From assembly GCF_029867415.1 (NCBI RefSeq), contig NW_026705330.1, forward strand, positions 1 to 64,000: 64,000 nucleotides of DNA, given 5' to 3'. Positions 36,626 through 46,656 of the stretch are shown piece after piece. Source of the DNA: Vicia villosa (taxonomy: Eukaryota; Streptophyta; Magnoliopsida; Fabales; Fabaceae). Positions within the stretch are counted from its first letter, which is position 1; each line of letters opens with the position of its first letter. The notes beneath the pieces are model-generated. The model searched no databases, was not told the origin of the DNA, and saw nothing but the letters and a program-made list of their open reading frames with translations. A program made the translations under genes and the position numbers.

Positions 36626-39054
36626 GGTCGGATGATTGTCTTGCTTATGTGGTGATTCTTCCGAAGGCTTCTCCGTATTTGTTGTTGTTCTATTGAAGAC
36701 TCGTCCACTTCTGGTGACTCGACTAACATCAGCAATGTTGACAACATATGGTAATGGTATTTCCTTACCATTTTCAATGAATGTAGCGTTGTACTTGTAT
36801 GGTATAGCCTTGCTGGACTCATACGGTACAGGACCTGGTGAGTAGATGACTAACGGAGCAATTGCTGTCTTCCTACTGTCATACTTGACTTGCGTTGGTT
36901 CAAATTGATTAATTTGAGGAGATACGGTAAAGACTTCGTCATCTTCTCTATTGGCAAGAATTGTAATGGTATTGTCATCCATTAATTTCTGAATGTCGTT
37001 GCGAACGCGTAAACATCCTCGTGAATTTCTTCGACAGATTCTACATCTATTGTAAGGATGGAAATCCGTTCCAAAGTAGGCAAGTCCATTTAAAGTCTTA
37101 TCGAACCTGACTACCGATCCTTCGAGATCTTCAACTCTGTAGATCTTGTATTCTCCTGGACATCCTTGAACCATGTTGACGTCGTATTCAGTTTTGACTC
37201 GGATGTGTTGAATTCATCCTAAGTCCATATGTTCTTGTAATGAAGCTTGAACTACAGCACATTCTTGATTATTCTTTGGATAAATTTCACATGTGAAGTA
37301 GTTGTGGGGTGGCACATGGCCGTACCCAGCTTGTCTAGCGTGCATCTCGACGAGATTTACCCCTATCTGACGAATTTCGTAGATTTGAATGACATTAGGG
37401 TGTTGATCTATCAAATTTACTGAAGCTTCTTTATGTTGCGGCAAAGGATTTGCTTGGACGTTAGGATTAGTATCTTTGAAGGATAGCATTCCGCTCTTCA
37501 CTAATCTTTGAACGTCGGCCTTGAAACTGAAACAGTTCTCAATGCTGTAACCCGGTGCCCCTTATGATAAGGACAATATTGGTCAGCCTTGAACCACGGT
37601 GAAGATTCATATGCAGGATTTGGAGAATTCTTTGTCTGAATGAGTCCTTTGGCCAGTAGTGTTGGAAACAATTCCGCATGCGGCATTGGTACGGGGTCAA
37701 AAGCAGGATACCTTGGCACCCGATTATTGTAATTTGGAGGTCGAACCTGCTGCTGAGGTTGCTGCGAGCTTTATTGAAATGGTTGTTGAGAAACCTGAGG
37801 TTGATAAACTGGCGCTGAGTTAACAACCGGAGTTATTGTTGCAACTTGAGGTTGAAACTTCTTCTTTGCTTTGTGCAAGACATTGTTGACCTCTTGATCC
37901 TTTTTCTTCTGGAAAGAACTTCCATACTTCCTTGGACCAATAGAAGATTCTGGTTCTTTGTTCAAGCGTCCTTCTCGAACTGCTTCTTCTAAACGTACAC
38001 CCATGTTTACCATCTCGGTAAAGTCACTTGGAGCACTGGAGACCATTCGTCCGTAGTAAAATGGACTTAGAGTCTTGAGATATATTTTTGTCATTTCTTT
38101 CTCTTCAAGTGGAGGACAAATTTGAGCAGCAACTTCACGCCATCTCTGAGCGTATTCCTTGAAGCTTTCTCTATCCCTTTGAGTCATGGCCCGGAGTTGA
38201 TCTCTGTCGGGAGCCATATCCAAATTGTACTTATATTGTTTGACGAAGGCCTCTCCGAGGTCTCAAAAAGTACGAATCTCTGAACTGTCCAAGTTCATGT
38301 ACCATTTGAGTGCAGCACCAGTCAAGTTGTCTTGAAAATAATGAATGAGCAATTGTTGATTATCAGTCTGAGTTGACATCCTTCGAGCGTACATCACGAG
38401 GTGACTTTGTGGGCATGAATTCCCTTTGTATTTCTCGAAATCTGGTACTTTGAATTTGTGAGGAATCTTAACATTTGGAACCAGACAGAGGTCTGCAGCA
38501 TTCTTTCCAAATAAATCTTGTCCTCGGAGAGTCTTGAGTTCCTTCAGCATTTGCAGAAACTGTTCCTGGAACTCGTCCAATCTCTCATACACGCCAGCAT
38601 CCTCACTGGGAGCGTGATGATATACTTGTCTGCCCGGTGGAGGAAAAGTATGCACAAATGGCCGTGGAGAAGCCATGACAGCAGATCTTGGTATCTCAAC
38701 ATTCTGTTGTGTGAAACCCATTGCTGTTGCTCTTGGAACTTCAATTTCTAGAGGTCTGTAACCCTCCGGTGGTTGCATATCCATTGTAACTCTTGGAACT
38801 TCAGAAACTGGGGGTATGTACCCTTCGGAAGTAAAGTTATACGCCATTCCCCAAGGTCGGTTGGGCGGCATGGTATACTTAGGAATAGGAGTAGAAACAA
38901 CCTCGGAAACCACAGTCCTTTGTGGTTCTTCTGGCGTTGGTTGACTATATGCAACTACCAGGGCTTCTACCATACTATTGAGCCTTTCAACAGCATCTTT
39001 GAGAGTAGTAATCTCTTCTCTGAGTTCTCCATTCTCTTGCTCTAAGTCGTCCAT
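36620..39054 (-). pseudogene. gag: Ogre-B gag with start of pro linker; protease and pol deleted
   Basis: Starts at ATG 39054 (MDDLEQENGELREE, coiled coil). The capsid part shows DFEKYKGNSCPQSH, YFQDNLTGAALKWY and FKEYAQRWRE. Breaks: TGA 38265-38263 after SSEIRTF; TAA 37773-37771; a one-base frameshift near 37560 inside the knuckle, where APGYSIENC would follow CPYHKG, so the second His of CX2HX5HX4C appears to be Tyr; and TGA 37216-37214. The frame continues to the VTRSGRVF segment that in Ogre-A and Ogre-P precedes protease, then enters the hairpin array. The DTGS protease, RT, RNase H and integrase are absent, so Ogre-B could only have moved in trans after this loss. Confidence 0.9.
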
Positions 39055-39337
39055 TCTTTTCTTACGACTTGAACGAGTGTTGTATGAATGAGACAGCTTG
39101 AATGTATTTGTTCACCTCCTTCTCCTCCTCTCTTTCTGGAGAAAGGAAAGTGACGATTAGATCCACGACAATTCTCGTGTCAGTGCATACGACTAAAGCG
39201 ATGCATGATATGTAATTAAGTTAATAGGAAACACCATAATTACGATATGAAACATCAAACTTTTTATTAACTAAGCGAAAACGCCATTTTTTACACACTT
39301 TGAAAAGGGAAATACAGAGAAACAGAGAGAAAGGACT
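39055..39337 (-). other. Spacer between ORF1 and gag in Ogre-B
   Basis: About 280 bases, AT-rich, no gene; equivalent to the 340-base spacer of Ogre-A. Confidence 0.5.
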
Positions 39338-40774
39338 CTAAAACTTTGACGAAGAGCCGACTTCACGTTCTAACATTTTCTTCTGTTTCTTGAGCTGAGC
39401 GTTCTCTGACGTAAGCTGATCGATGATCCAAGAAGCAGGAGGGATATGATGAGAAAGAGATGTTTGTGTCACTTGTCGATCGAGTACTTCAAGTAACTCA
39501 TCCTTCCTTCTTAGGATGTTCTGAATCTCAACATTTTCCGTGTTGAAGATTCGATACTTGTTTCTCCAAGCATTCCTTTCTTCACACACCTTGTTTAATG
39601 CTGCTTGCAGTTTCTCAACATCGGTGGAGAAAAGGAAAATTGGTTCCCTTAGAGGAATAGGTTCTTGACGCTGGTATGGCACCCCGAGCTTGAATGCTCT
39701 GATGCGTACCCATTGAAGGTAAGGATCCAGGGAGATTCAAAGATGTTTTCCTAACAATCTTCTTCCTTTTGTGTGAACAATACGCCAGGCCTGGACAATT
39801 TCCTTCTTCAGCATGTTGCCATGATCGTCGATGTTCTTGAAGAACAGACCCTCCAATTGAATACTACTTGGTATGTTTTTCATGGGATAGCCGTATTGAC
39901 GACGGGCCAAAGCTGGATTATAACTGATTCCTCCCTTAGTTCCAATAAGGGGTACGTTGGGATAACTTCCGCAACTGAAGATGATCTTTGTTTTGTCGTT
40001 GTCAGGACTACACCAATCAATATCCGTATGAGTGAGGGATATGATTTTCTTTTACCAGTGAAGGCCATCCCTCATGTTCTAGAAAGTTCTAGACTTTGGT
40101 AGGTGTGAGACGAACCATTCGTATAGCAACGGTACACAACATGTGATTAATCCTCCTCACTGCAGGTTTCTTGAATGCACAGAGTGGTAAGCATCCGCAA
40201 GCAAGGTTGGAACTGGATTTCCAATTAAGAAGATCTTAATTGCATTGATGTCGACAAAATTGTCAATGTTAGGAAACAAAAACAATCCGTAGATAAGAAA
40301 TGCCAAGATTTCCTCAAAAGCACTCATATCTTGGATGCTGCCGAAGTACCGAGCTTGTTCCAATAGGAACTTGGAGGGTAATCCTTGAATTCCTCCTTTA
40401 CTCACCATATGAGTTCTGATGTCGACTACGTTCAAGGGAGTAGTTGCTGCAATGATAATGTCGTCAAGATTCTTTTCCAAACCAGAGTATGGATCTTGCG
40501 CGTACACGGGTATTCCAACCAGACGAGAGTACCCCTCCAACATAAGCATAAGTTGATAATCTGGAAAGGTGAAGCAGTGATACGTTGGATCGTCAAACTG
40601 TGACAATGTGGGAAGGATCCCATCCACAATGTTAGTGCTGAGAAGAGGCAGAAGTTTTCCATACTTCTCCTTGAAAGCCTGGGGGTTGACCACTAGTTTT
40701 CCGAGCTTTTCCAATTCCTCGACCTTAGGAATTTTGAAGGTGTATTTCTTAGCTCTCTTTCTTCCGTAATCCAT
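39338..40774 (-). pseudogene. Ogre-B ORF1 with readable N-terminal 205 residues
   Basis: Starts at ATG 40774 (MDYGRKRAKKYTF) and is open to TGA 40159-40157. Motifs in order: YGKLLPLL about residue 40, HCFTFPDYQLML about 66, GIPVYAQDPYSG about 87, then FVDINAIKIFLIGNPVP about 175. The related copy Ogre-C has CGA where this copy has TGA, so the stop is probably a CpG transition. Downstream frames continue through a RRQYGYP block, a further break near 39750, and a final coiled coil of about 114 residues (39682-39338: VEKLQAALNKVCEERNAWRN). The layout is an N-terminal globular domain resembling plant mobile domain proteins plus a C-terminal coiled coil. Function unknown. Confidence 0.85.
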
Positions 40775-41549
40775 GGTTTAGATCCTTAAGTCATTTCTCT
40801 GTTTCTCTTTTTCTCTCTCTATGAAGTTCAAAACGTTCGTTATTTAGTTTCCTTGAAAAACGACTCGAAAAAGACTCTTTGTTTTTATTATTATGATGAA
40901 TGCATGAATGCATGAATGCACACACAAGAGTTTTTAACAAACATGGCGTAGAAGGGTATAGTGGTCATGGAGTCACAACGCAAACCTCGCCCCAGGGTAA
41001 ACTAAAGTTAAGGATTTTTGTACCTGTAGAACGGGTTCTAGGGGTCTCAGAGCTTTTGCTCAATCTTAAAGTTACGCTGATTGGTATCTATAAGAGAGTT
41101 TTCCCTGAGTGTAGTATCTGCGTGACAATTAATTTCGTAATCACCGCTCTACGTCCTAAAAAGAAAGGCTTTAAATGAGGTTAATATGTTTCTAGGTCCT
41201 CCTGGTACAAATCAGTCTCGGAATGCATTGGCGCAGTTAAATCCGGGTATGGGATTTCTCACCACAAGGGGGAATCAAGCCCTTCACCGAGAAGACATCC
41301 TCCATCCTATCTTATGTTGCACTCAAATCCGGGTATAGGATTTCTCACCACAAGGGGGAATCAAGCCCTTTCCCGATACAGAACATAAAAATATAAACAA
41401 GTATAAATGCATCAAACACATGAAATGACACAGAGGTTAGGCAAGACCTCTCTTGTTTGAGGGGGAATTTGGCATCCCTAATTCCTCATTGGGGGCTGGA
41501 CCAGCACAGGTCAACCATTGGTTTGGATGAAAAACCAAGGTTATTACTT
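40775..41549 (-). other. Ogre-B 5' leader
   Basis: Gene-free leader between PBS and ORF1. It contains a near-duplicate of GGTATGGGATTTCTCACCAC (about 41247 and 41333). No gene seen. Confidence 0.55.
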
Positions 41550-41567
41550 TCCCCAGCAAAGTCGCCA
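41550..41567 (-). other. Primer binding site of Ogre-B (tRNA-Arg)
   Basis: Minus-strand TGGCGACTTTGCTGGGGA, six bases (GAAAAA) from the LTR end at 41574, exactly the layout of Ogre-A. Complementary to a tRNA-Arg 3' end with about three mismatches. Confidence 0.8.
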
Positions 41568-41573
41568 TTTTTC

Positions 41574-41963
41574 TGTAGTGTCGTTTTGTTTACCTCCCCA
41601 TTTCACTTGGGAGGACGGCATGCTAGACCCTTCACGCGAAATTTGGAAGGAGAATGCGCCCGGGGCGGGTTGAATTTTGTTTCAGTTCTTCCTACGATAA
41701 CACACAAACTTTTTAATTATCCTACGAGGAGGAAAGGGGAAAAAGATCTCAAATAAACCCCAGGAGTTTGCTAAGTGTGGGGATTCACCTAGACTAGAAA
41801 TTCTGGAGTCCTGGAGGTCGGTTAAACATAGGGAAGGTTTTAAGCACCCTACATATCCGTAGTACTCTACGGGAACCTTCTCTGTGTCTATGTGTTTGTG
41901 TTTGTTGCTAATGATTGGGAAAGTTTCTCCTTTGTGTTAGGAGAAGGAATTGAATAGAATGAA
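41574..41963 (-). mobile_element. Ogre-B 5' LTR, left part (interrupted by Ogre-P)
   Basis: The LTR end TGTAGTGTCG starts next to the PBS spacer. The U5-like sequence runs to the ATGAA target site (41959-41963) and resumes at 60084. Confidence 0.8.
41959..41963. repeat. Target site duplication ATGAA, left copy (Ogre-P)
   Basis: ATGAA directly precedes TGTCATACCC and recurs at 60079-60083 right after CGCTACA. This fixes both ends of Ogre-P. Confidence 0.93.
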
Positions 41964-42231
41964 TGTCATACCCCAATTTTTGACCCTAAGATCATATATC
42001 ATTCATATCCCAATCATTAATCAAGAGCTTCACTTGGAAGTTTTGTTTGTGGTGTTGCACTCACCTCATCAATAAGAGGGACCGTCAAACACCAATGATT
42101 GTTTATCTTGTATGCATATTATACTAACCCAAATACCAAAAATATTGCTTTGTTTCTTTGTAAGCTTTTGTTTTGTAGGTACCAAGCCAAGACATGCAAT
42201 AAACAAGGCATTTTCCACATTTTGGACTGAT

Positions 42232-43215
42232 GAAATCGATTTCCCTCTTGGGTAAACCGATTTCCCTACAGCAATTTTCAACAAAATCACATTCTGGACA
42301 GCATGAAATCGACTTCCCTACTGGGCAAATCGATTTCCCTAGTGTATTTTACGCCAAATTCTCTTCTGGAACAGAGTGAAATCGATTTCACTCCTGGGGG
42401 AAATCGATTTCCTTAAGGCGAAATTCAAAAAAATAGAGAGGGAAGCTTGATTTGATTTTGGCACCTATTTTCTTCGACCATTTTTGTCATTTTACCAATT
42501 TTCCACCTCACCAAAATAATTCCCTTCATTAATTCCATTTTAACCTCATTTTACCATTTTTTACCATTTAAATGCCACTTTAATCACCAATTAAACACAA
42601 GTTAATTAACTAAGAGCAAATGACCAAATTGCCACTACTCTTGCTCTCATCCTATAAATAGAGGCCACTACTCTCTCATTTCTCAAGCTTGGAGAGCCAA
42701 AAAATTGCTTGCAAATTCATTTCTCACCCTTTCCAAAACCCTCACCCAAAGTTCATTTTCATAAGATTAGTGAGATTCACATTGAATCTTGCTAATTTTG
42801 AACTAAACCTCCTACATTTCTCTCTTTTCTTTGGTTGTTCATCTCCAAATTTGAAGGATCTATACACTTTGTGCTTGCTCTTGAAGCTACTCCAAGACTT
42901 TTGTTCAAGAAGTGGTAATTTGCTAGATCCATGATGTAGATCTTTATTGCTTGTGTTCAATGCATCTTTGATGCTATATTGATGATATTTGCTGGTTTTG
43001 TGATGGAAATTTCGTGCTCAAGTTGATGTGTGATCATAAGGTGTTTGTATATTTGTTCAAATCAAGTTTCATGCATTTAAATGATGTTTTTGTTGAATTT
43101 ACACTGATGAAATCGATTTCCTTAAGACTGAAATCGATTTCCTGCTGAACGTAACTTGTTTTTTTTTAAAACTGCACTACGGAAATCGATTTCCCCCTGT
43201 ATGAAATCGATTTCC
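42232..43215. promoter_or_regulatory. Cluster of ten GAAATCGATTTCC-type palindromes in the Ogre-P LTR
   Basis: Ten sites, mostly in pairs about 20 bases apart, lie at roughly 42232, 42253, 42305, 42326, 42378, 42399, 43109, 43130, 43181 and 43203. Two are perfect 14-mers GGAAATCGATTTCC (42399-42412, 43181-43194). The six first sites lie upstream of the TATA box, the other four downstream. The 3' LTR has the same set (57022-57200 and 57832-57943). Repeated palindromes around a promoter suggest dimer-binding sites; this is inference. Confidence 0.7.
42651..42664 (+). promoter_or_regulatory. TATA box of Ogre-P 5' LTR
   Basis: CCTATAAATAGAGG, matching the Ogre-A box in sequence and in relative LTR position, followed by a C/T-rich leader. 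The likely promoter for the genomic RNA. Confidence 0.75.
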
Positions 43216-43262
43216 TGCTGGCAGAACGTGGTTTTTTGCCTTTTTATGCTTGTTTTGGCTTC

Positions 43263-43500
43263 CTTCTTCCTCCATTTCATTAATATCATTGGATCTAGGA
43301 TGTTGATAGGTTTGAAAGGACCAAATCCATAATATTAGATGAATGATATTAATGATAGTGTGAGTTGATTGTCTTTTGTGAATTTTATTCTTCTTCCTCC
43401 ATTTCATTAATATCATTGGATCTAGGATGTTGATAGGTTTGAAAGGACCAAATCCATAATATTAGATGAATGATATTAATGATAGTGTGAGTTGACTTTA
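43263..43500. repeat. 127 bp tandem duplication in Ogre-P LTR
   Basis: Two copies beginning CTTCTTCCTCCATTTCATTA at 43263 and 43390. The same pair is in the 3' LTR (57988 and 58115), so it was present before integration. Confidence 0.88.
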
Positions 43501-45359
43501 CTTTATGCATTTTATCTTCTTCTTCTCTTTTTTCTTTTGATCGATGAAAGTCTTAACACTTTGAGAATTCTTATGGATTCTTAGTAAAGACTAGATCGTT
43601 ACCTATTTTCTTTTCGTGCGGTATTTCTTTCGGAGAATGATCTACATATCATTTCTCTCGCATGCATTAGCACATAAAGTTTTGACCGGCCTCGTTGTAG
43701 GGTGATTTCTACATAAATCACTTGGAGATCTGCTTAACATAGCGCAATATTTCGTGTCCCGAACAAAAAGGATCAAATATGGAAGAGAATTGTATGCGGT
43801 TGATTTAAGACTTATGGAAATTTATCGTGTAGTCGCTATGAATTTATCAGGCTTCTGATAAAGTTCCATTGAATTTAAATCCGAGAACATCCTTCACTCA
43901 CCATCGATCTTTACTACTAACTTTGATAACATACTTGACAAGTTTCAAGATGGTTATCTTTAACATCTAACAACTAACTTTAATTTCCGCAATTTATTAT
44001 ACCGCTCTTTATATTTCTCGCTTTATCGCTTTATTTTATCATTTCATCATATTTACATTCCGCTATTTTTCTCTTTGTCCATTTGGACATATGTTTATGT
44101 TTCCGCTATTTTTCTTTTGTCCACTTGGACCGTACTTTTTCTTTTATGCTAAAACACTAATAAATAACAAAAATCTAAAAAACACCTAAGGCTTTCTTTT
44201 GGACTATTGGTTACTATCCCTAGCATTCTGGAGACTCGGACTTATGGACTTAGGACCTCTGGTCTCTCATTCTGTTATTACTCTGTGATTGTTCTGTCTG
44301 TCTAGCATTGGATTGTTGTCTGTTTATGTGTGCAGGTATTTCCTTGAAAGCCCTTGATGGTTAATTCCAAGGCATTGGGATAAGGATTTTACCCGAAAAC
44401 AGCCGTTACTCTGCCCGATTTTTGTCAGAATTTTAATGTGCTTAATGCAAAGTGGTGCTAAGACAATAAGTTCATCTGGATCCCCAAGTGATAATGTTGG
44501 TTTAGTATTGATATTCCAAAGGATGGGAAGTCTACCTTGACTCATAATGTCAAGTGTTGGATTCTTCTTCGGTTAGACCGTTTCTTTCCTTAGCTTTTAT
44601 TTTACGCAATAGGATAGCCTCTTCATCTCCTCCCATTCTTAAATTTTCAAAATCTTCTCCCTTTTTCAAAATATTCTTATGTTTGCAAATCTTTTCAAAA
44701 CCTTTTTTTCTTAAAAAATATCTTTTGCCCTTAGTGGCCTCTTTTCTTCAAAAGTTTAGACACTGTTAATTGTCGGAACGAGTGGTTATACCCCACAATT
44801 TTGAAATTGATTGATATAATGAGATCTTTTCCGCGTGAGAGAGCTAGTGGCATACTCGTCGATTTTATCCGAGTTGGAGCCCTTCTTTCATTTGCGAAGC
44901 AAAGAACTCATTTGTTCTCATGCTCAAGATCAATGGCTGAGTATTTCTCTCCAACGATGATAAAGTGTTTATTCGTTTTAAAAACGTTTTTCCCTTTAAG
45001 CGGAACTACATTAGCTCTGACTTCTCCATTGCACCGAGGAGGTATGTAGGCACAAAGCTTAACGCTTTGCCGAGCTTATTTTAAAAATAAAACAAACCCT
45101 TTTTTTTAGCACACACGACACAGATTTTCAAAAAGGTTCCTGTGGAGTACCACAGATATGAGGGGTGCTTTAAACCTTCCCCTCATATAATCAACACCCG
45201 AACCTGAGTTCTCTTTCTTGTTTTAAAAACAAAACTTTGGGTTTTTCGTTCTTTTCCCTTTTCCTTTGAAAAAATAAAGCGCGGTGGCGATTTCAAACGA
45301 AATATTGATTCGAGTCAATCTCATGGCTTCGATATCAGATTTTCCCCGCTACAGAAAAT

Positions 45360-45377
45360 TGGCGACTCTGTTGGGGA
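45360..45377 (+). other. Primer binding site of Ogre-P (tRNA-Arg)
   Basis: TGGCGACTCTGTTGGGGA, six bases inside the 5' LTR, the same position as in Ogre-A and Ogre-B. Complementary to a tRNA-Arg 3' end with about three mismatches to the variant I recall; another isoacceptor may fit better. Confidence 0.85.
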
Positions 45378-46149
45378 AGTCGGTTTTAAGTGTGTTAAGC
45401 CTATTTTTGTTTATCTGTGTGTTTTTATTTGTATATATTGTTGTGTGCTTTGTTTGTTTTTTCTTTTTTTTTCTTTTTGGTGCTCGATGGTTCCTCTGTG
45501 ATGAGATAAAGTTCTAACCCGAAATTTGGTGAATAACTTGAGATAGGAGGTGGTAAGACCAATAGTCGCATGTCAGGAGCAATCCTTACCATGAGCGTCA
45601 TATGGTGGAACCCCAATCAGTGGAGGCCTCATGGAAGGTAGTAGAGGTTGTTACAAACCATCGTGATAACGCTATTACTTTCAATAGTGAGTGTCCATAG
45701 AAGCTGAATGGCCTAGAACCTTTTTAACCCATCTAAGCCTTTTTAGGATGTAGTGCAGAAACAATATCCAGTACCAATTTGAGCTTGTTGTCATGCGATA
45801 CTACGCTCAAACGAGGTCTTTTTAGGCATATTATTGGCGCCCATGAGCAATTGTGCGTGCCGGTAATATCCGATAGAAGATTGAAAACTCTGGGAACCTT
45901 TGTAGAACCCGATTGGCAGGTACAAAACTCCTTAGATCACGCCTTGTGGGATGGGTAGACCCATGGCTCCATGCTCGTGACGTCGAACCTAAGAACCTTG
46001 ATTGTGTGATTTTGTGTGACTTGCTGTGATCTTGTGTGCTCTTGATTGTGATTGATGCATAAACCATGCATTCATGCATTCATAAAAATGACATTCACAA
46101 ATGGTTTTCAAGGAACTTAGAGACATTTTTTGTAAACATCACAGGTACC
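45378..46149 (+). other. Ogre-P 5' leader
   Basis: Gene-free region between PBS and ORF1 remnant, with a T-rich run (45455-45480). Word groups near 45820-45990 are the reverse complement of leader sequences of Ogre-A (about 25670-25830), as expected for opposite orientation. Confidence 0.6.
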
Positions 46150-46493
46150 ATGGATCAAAAGAGAAGCATCAAGAAGTACACTTTCAGGAATTCAAGTGCA
46201 AAGGAATTGAAAGAGCTAGGAACTTTGGTTCCTAATATTGACAACTTCAAAAGCCGTTATGGGAAATTGATCTCTATCTTGAAGACCAAAGTGAAAAGCG
46301 AAAGAGACAACAAGAGGATTTATTTTCCTCTGGTAGTCATGAAGATTCAGTTGCATGGAAGGAAGTTGCTGATAAGTTGATGGTCGAGAATGCTCATTTG
46401 AAGGCCTTTTATGAAGATGAGTTGGAGAAGCTCCGTAGGAAGCTGCATAGAGGAGTTGAATCTTCATCAGAAGTGTTCCCTTCTAGTTTCTAG
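46150..46493 (+). pseudogene. Ogre-P ORF1 remnant with internal deletion
   Basis: ATG 46150 (MDQKRSIKKYTFRN) aligns with the starts of ORF1 in Ogre-A and Ogre-B (KYTF.., KSRYGKLISIL). After about 50 residues the family's central domain (FTFPDYQ.., INAIKIFLIG..) is missing. A Lys/Glu-rich stretch that resembles the C-terminal coiled coil (KEVADKLMVENAHLKAF) follows in another frame, ending at TAG 46491-46493. About a kilobase has been lost. As gag-pol is almost intact, ORF1 may be dispensable or supplied in trans. Confidence 0.8.
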
Positions 46494-46656
46494 TTTTTCC
46501 TTTATTTTGTAATTTTGGATCTTTGAATCTTTTTGTAAGCTTTTCCATTTCTAATGAAGAATGTTGTTATGTTTTATGTTGTTTTTGTTAATGTTTACAA
46601 TTAATGTCTTAAAGTTCCTTGAAAACCAATAATAAAAATCATTTGCATTTCATTTC
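46494..46656 (+). other. Spacer between ORF1 remnant and gag (Ogre-P)
   Basis: T-rich 160-base spacer without features, the counterpart of the 280-340 base spacers in Ogre-B and Ogre-A. Confidence 0.5.

Larger units (their letters stand above)
41964..45353 (+). repeat. Ogre-P 5' LTR (3390 bp)
   Basis: TGTCATACCC...CCGCTACA. It contains paired ATCGAT palindromes (42232-42412, 43109-43215), a TATA box, a 127 bp tandem duplication (43263-43500), and AATAAA followed by TGGCGA near its end. The 3' LTR lacks about 66 bases present here around 42740-42805 and otherwise shows scattered substitutions. Short ORFs inside recur in the other LTR only because the LTR is repeated. Confidence 0.95.
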
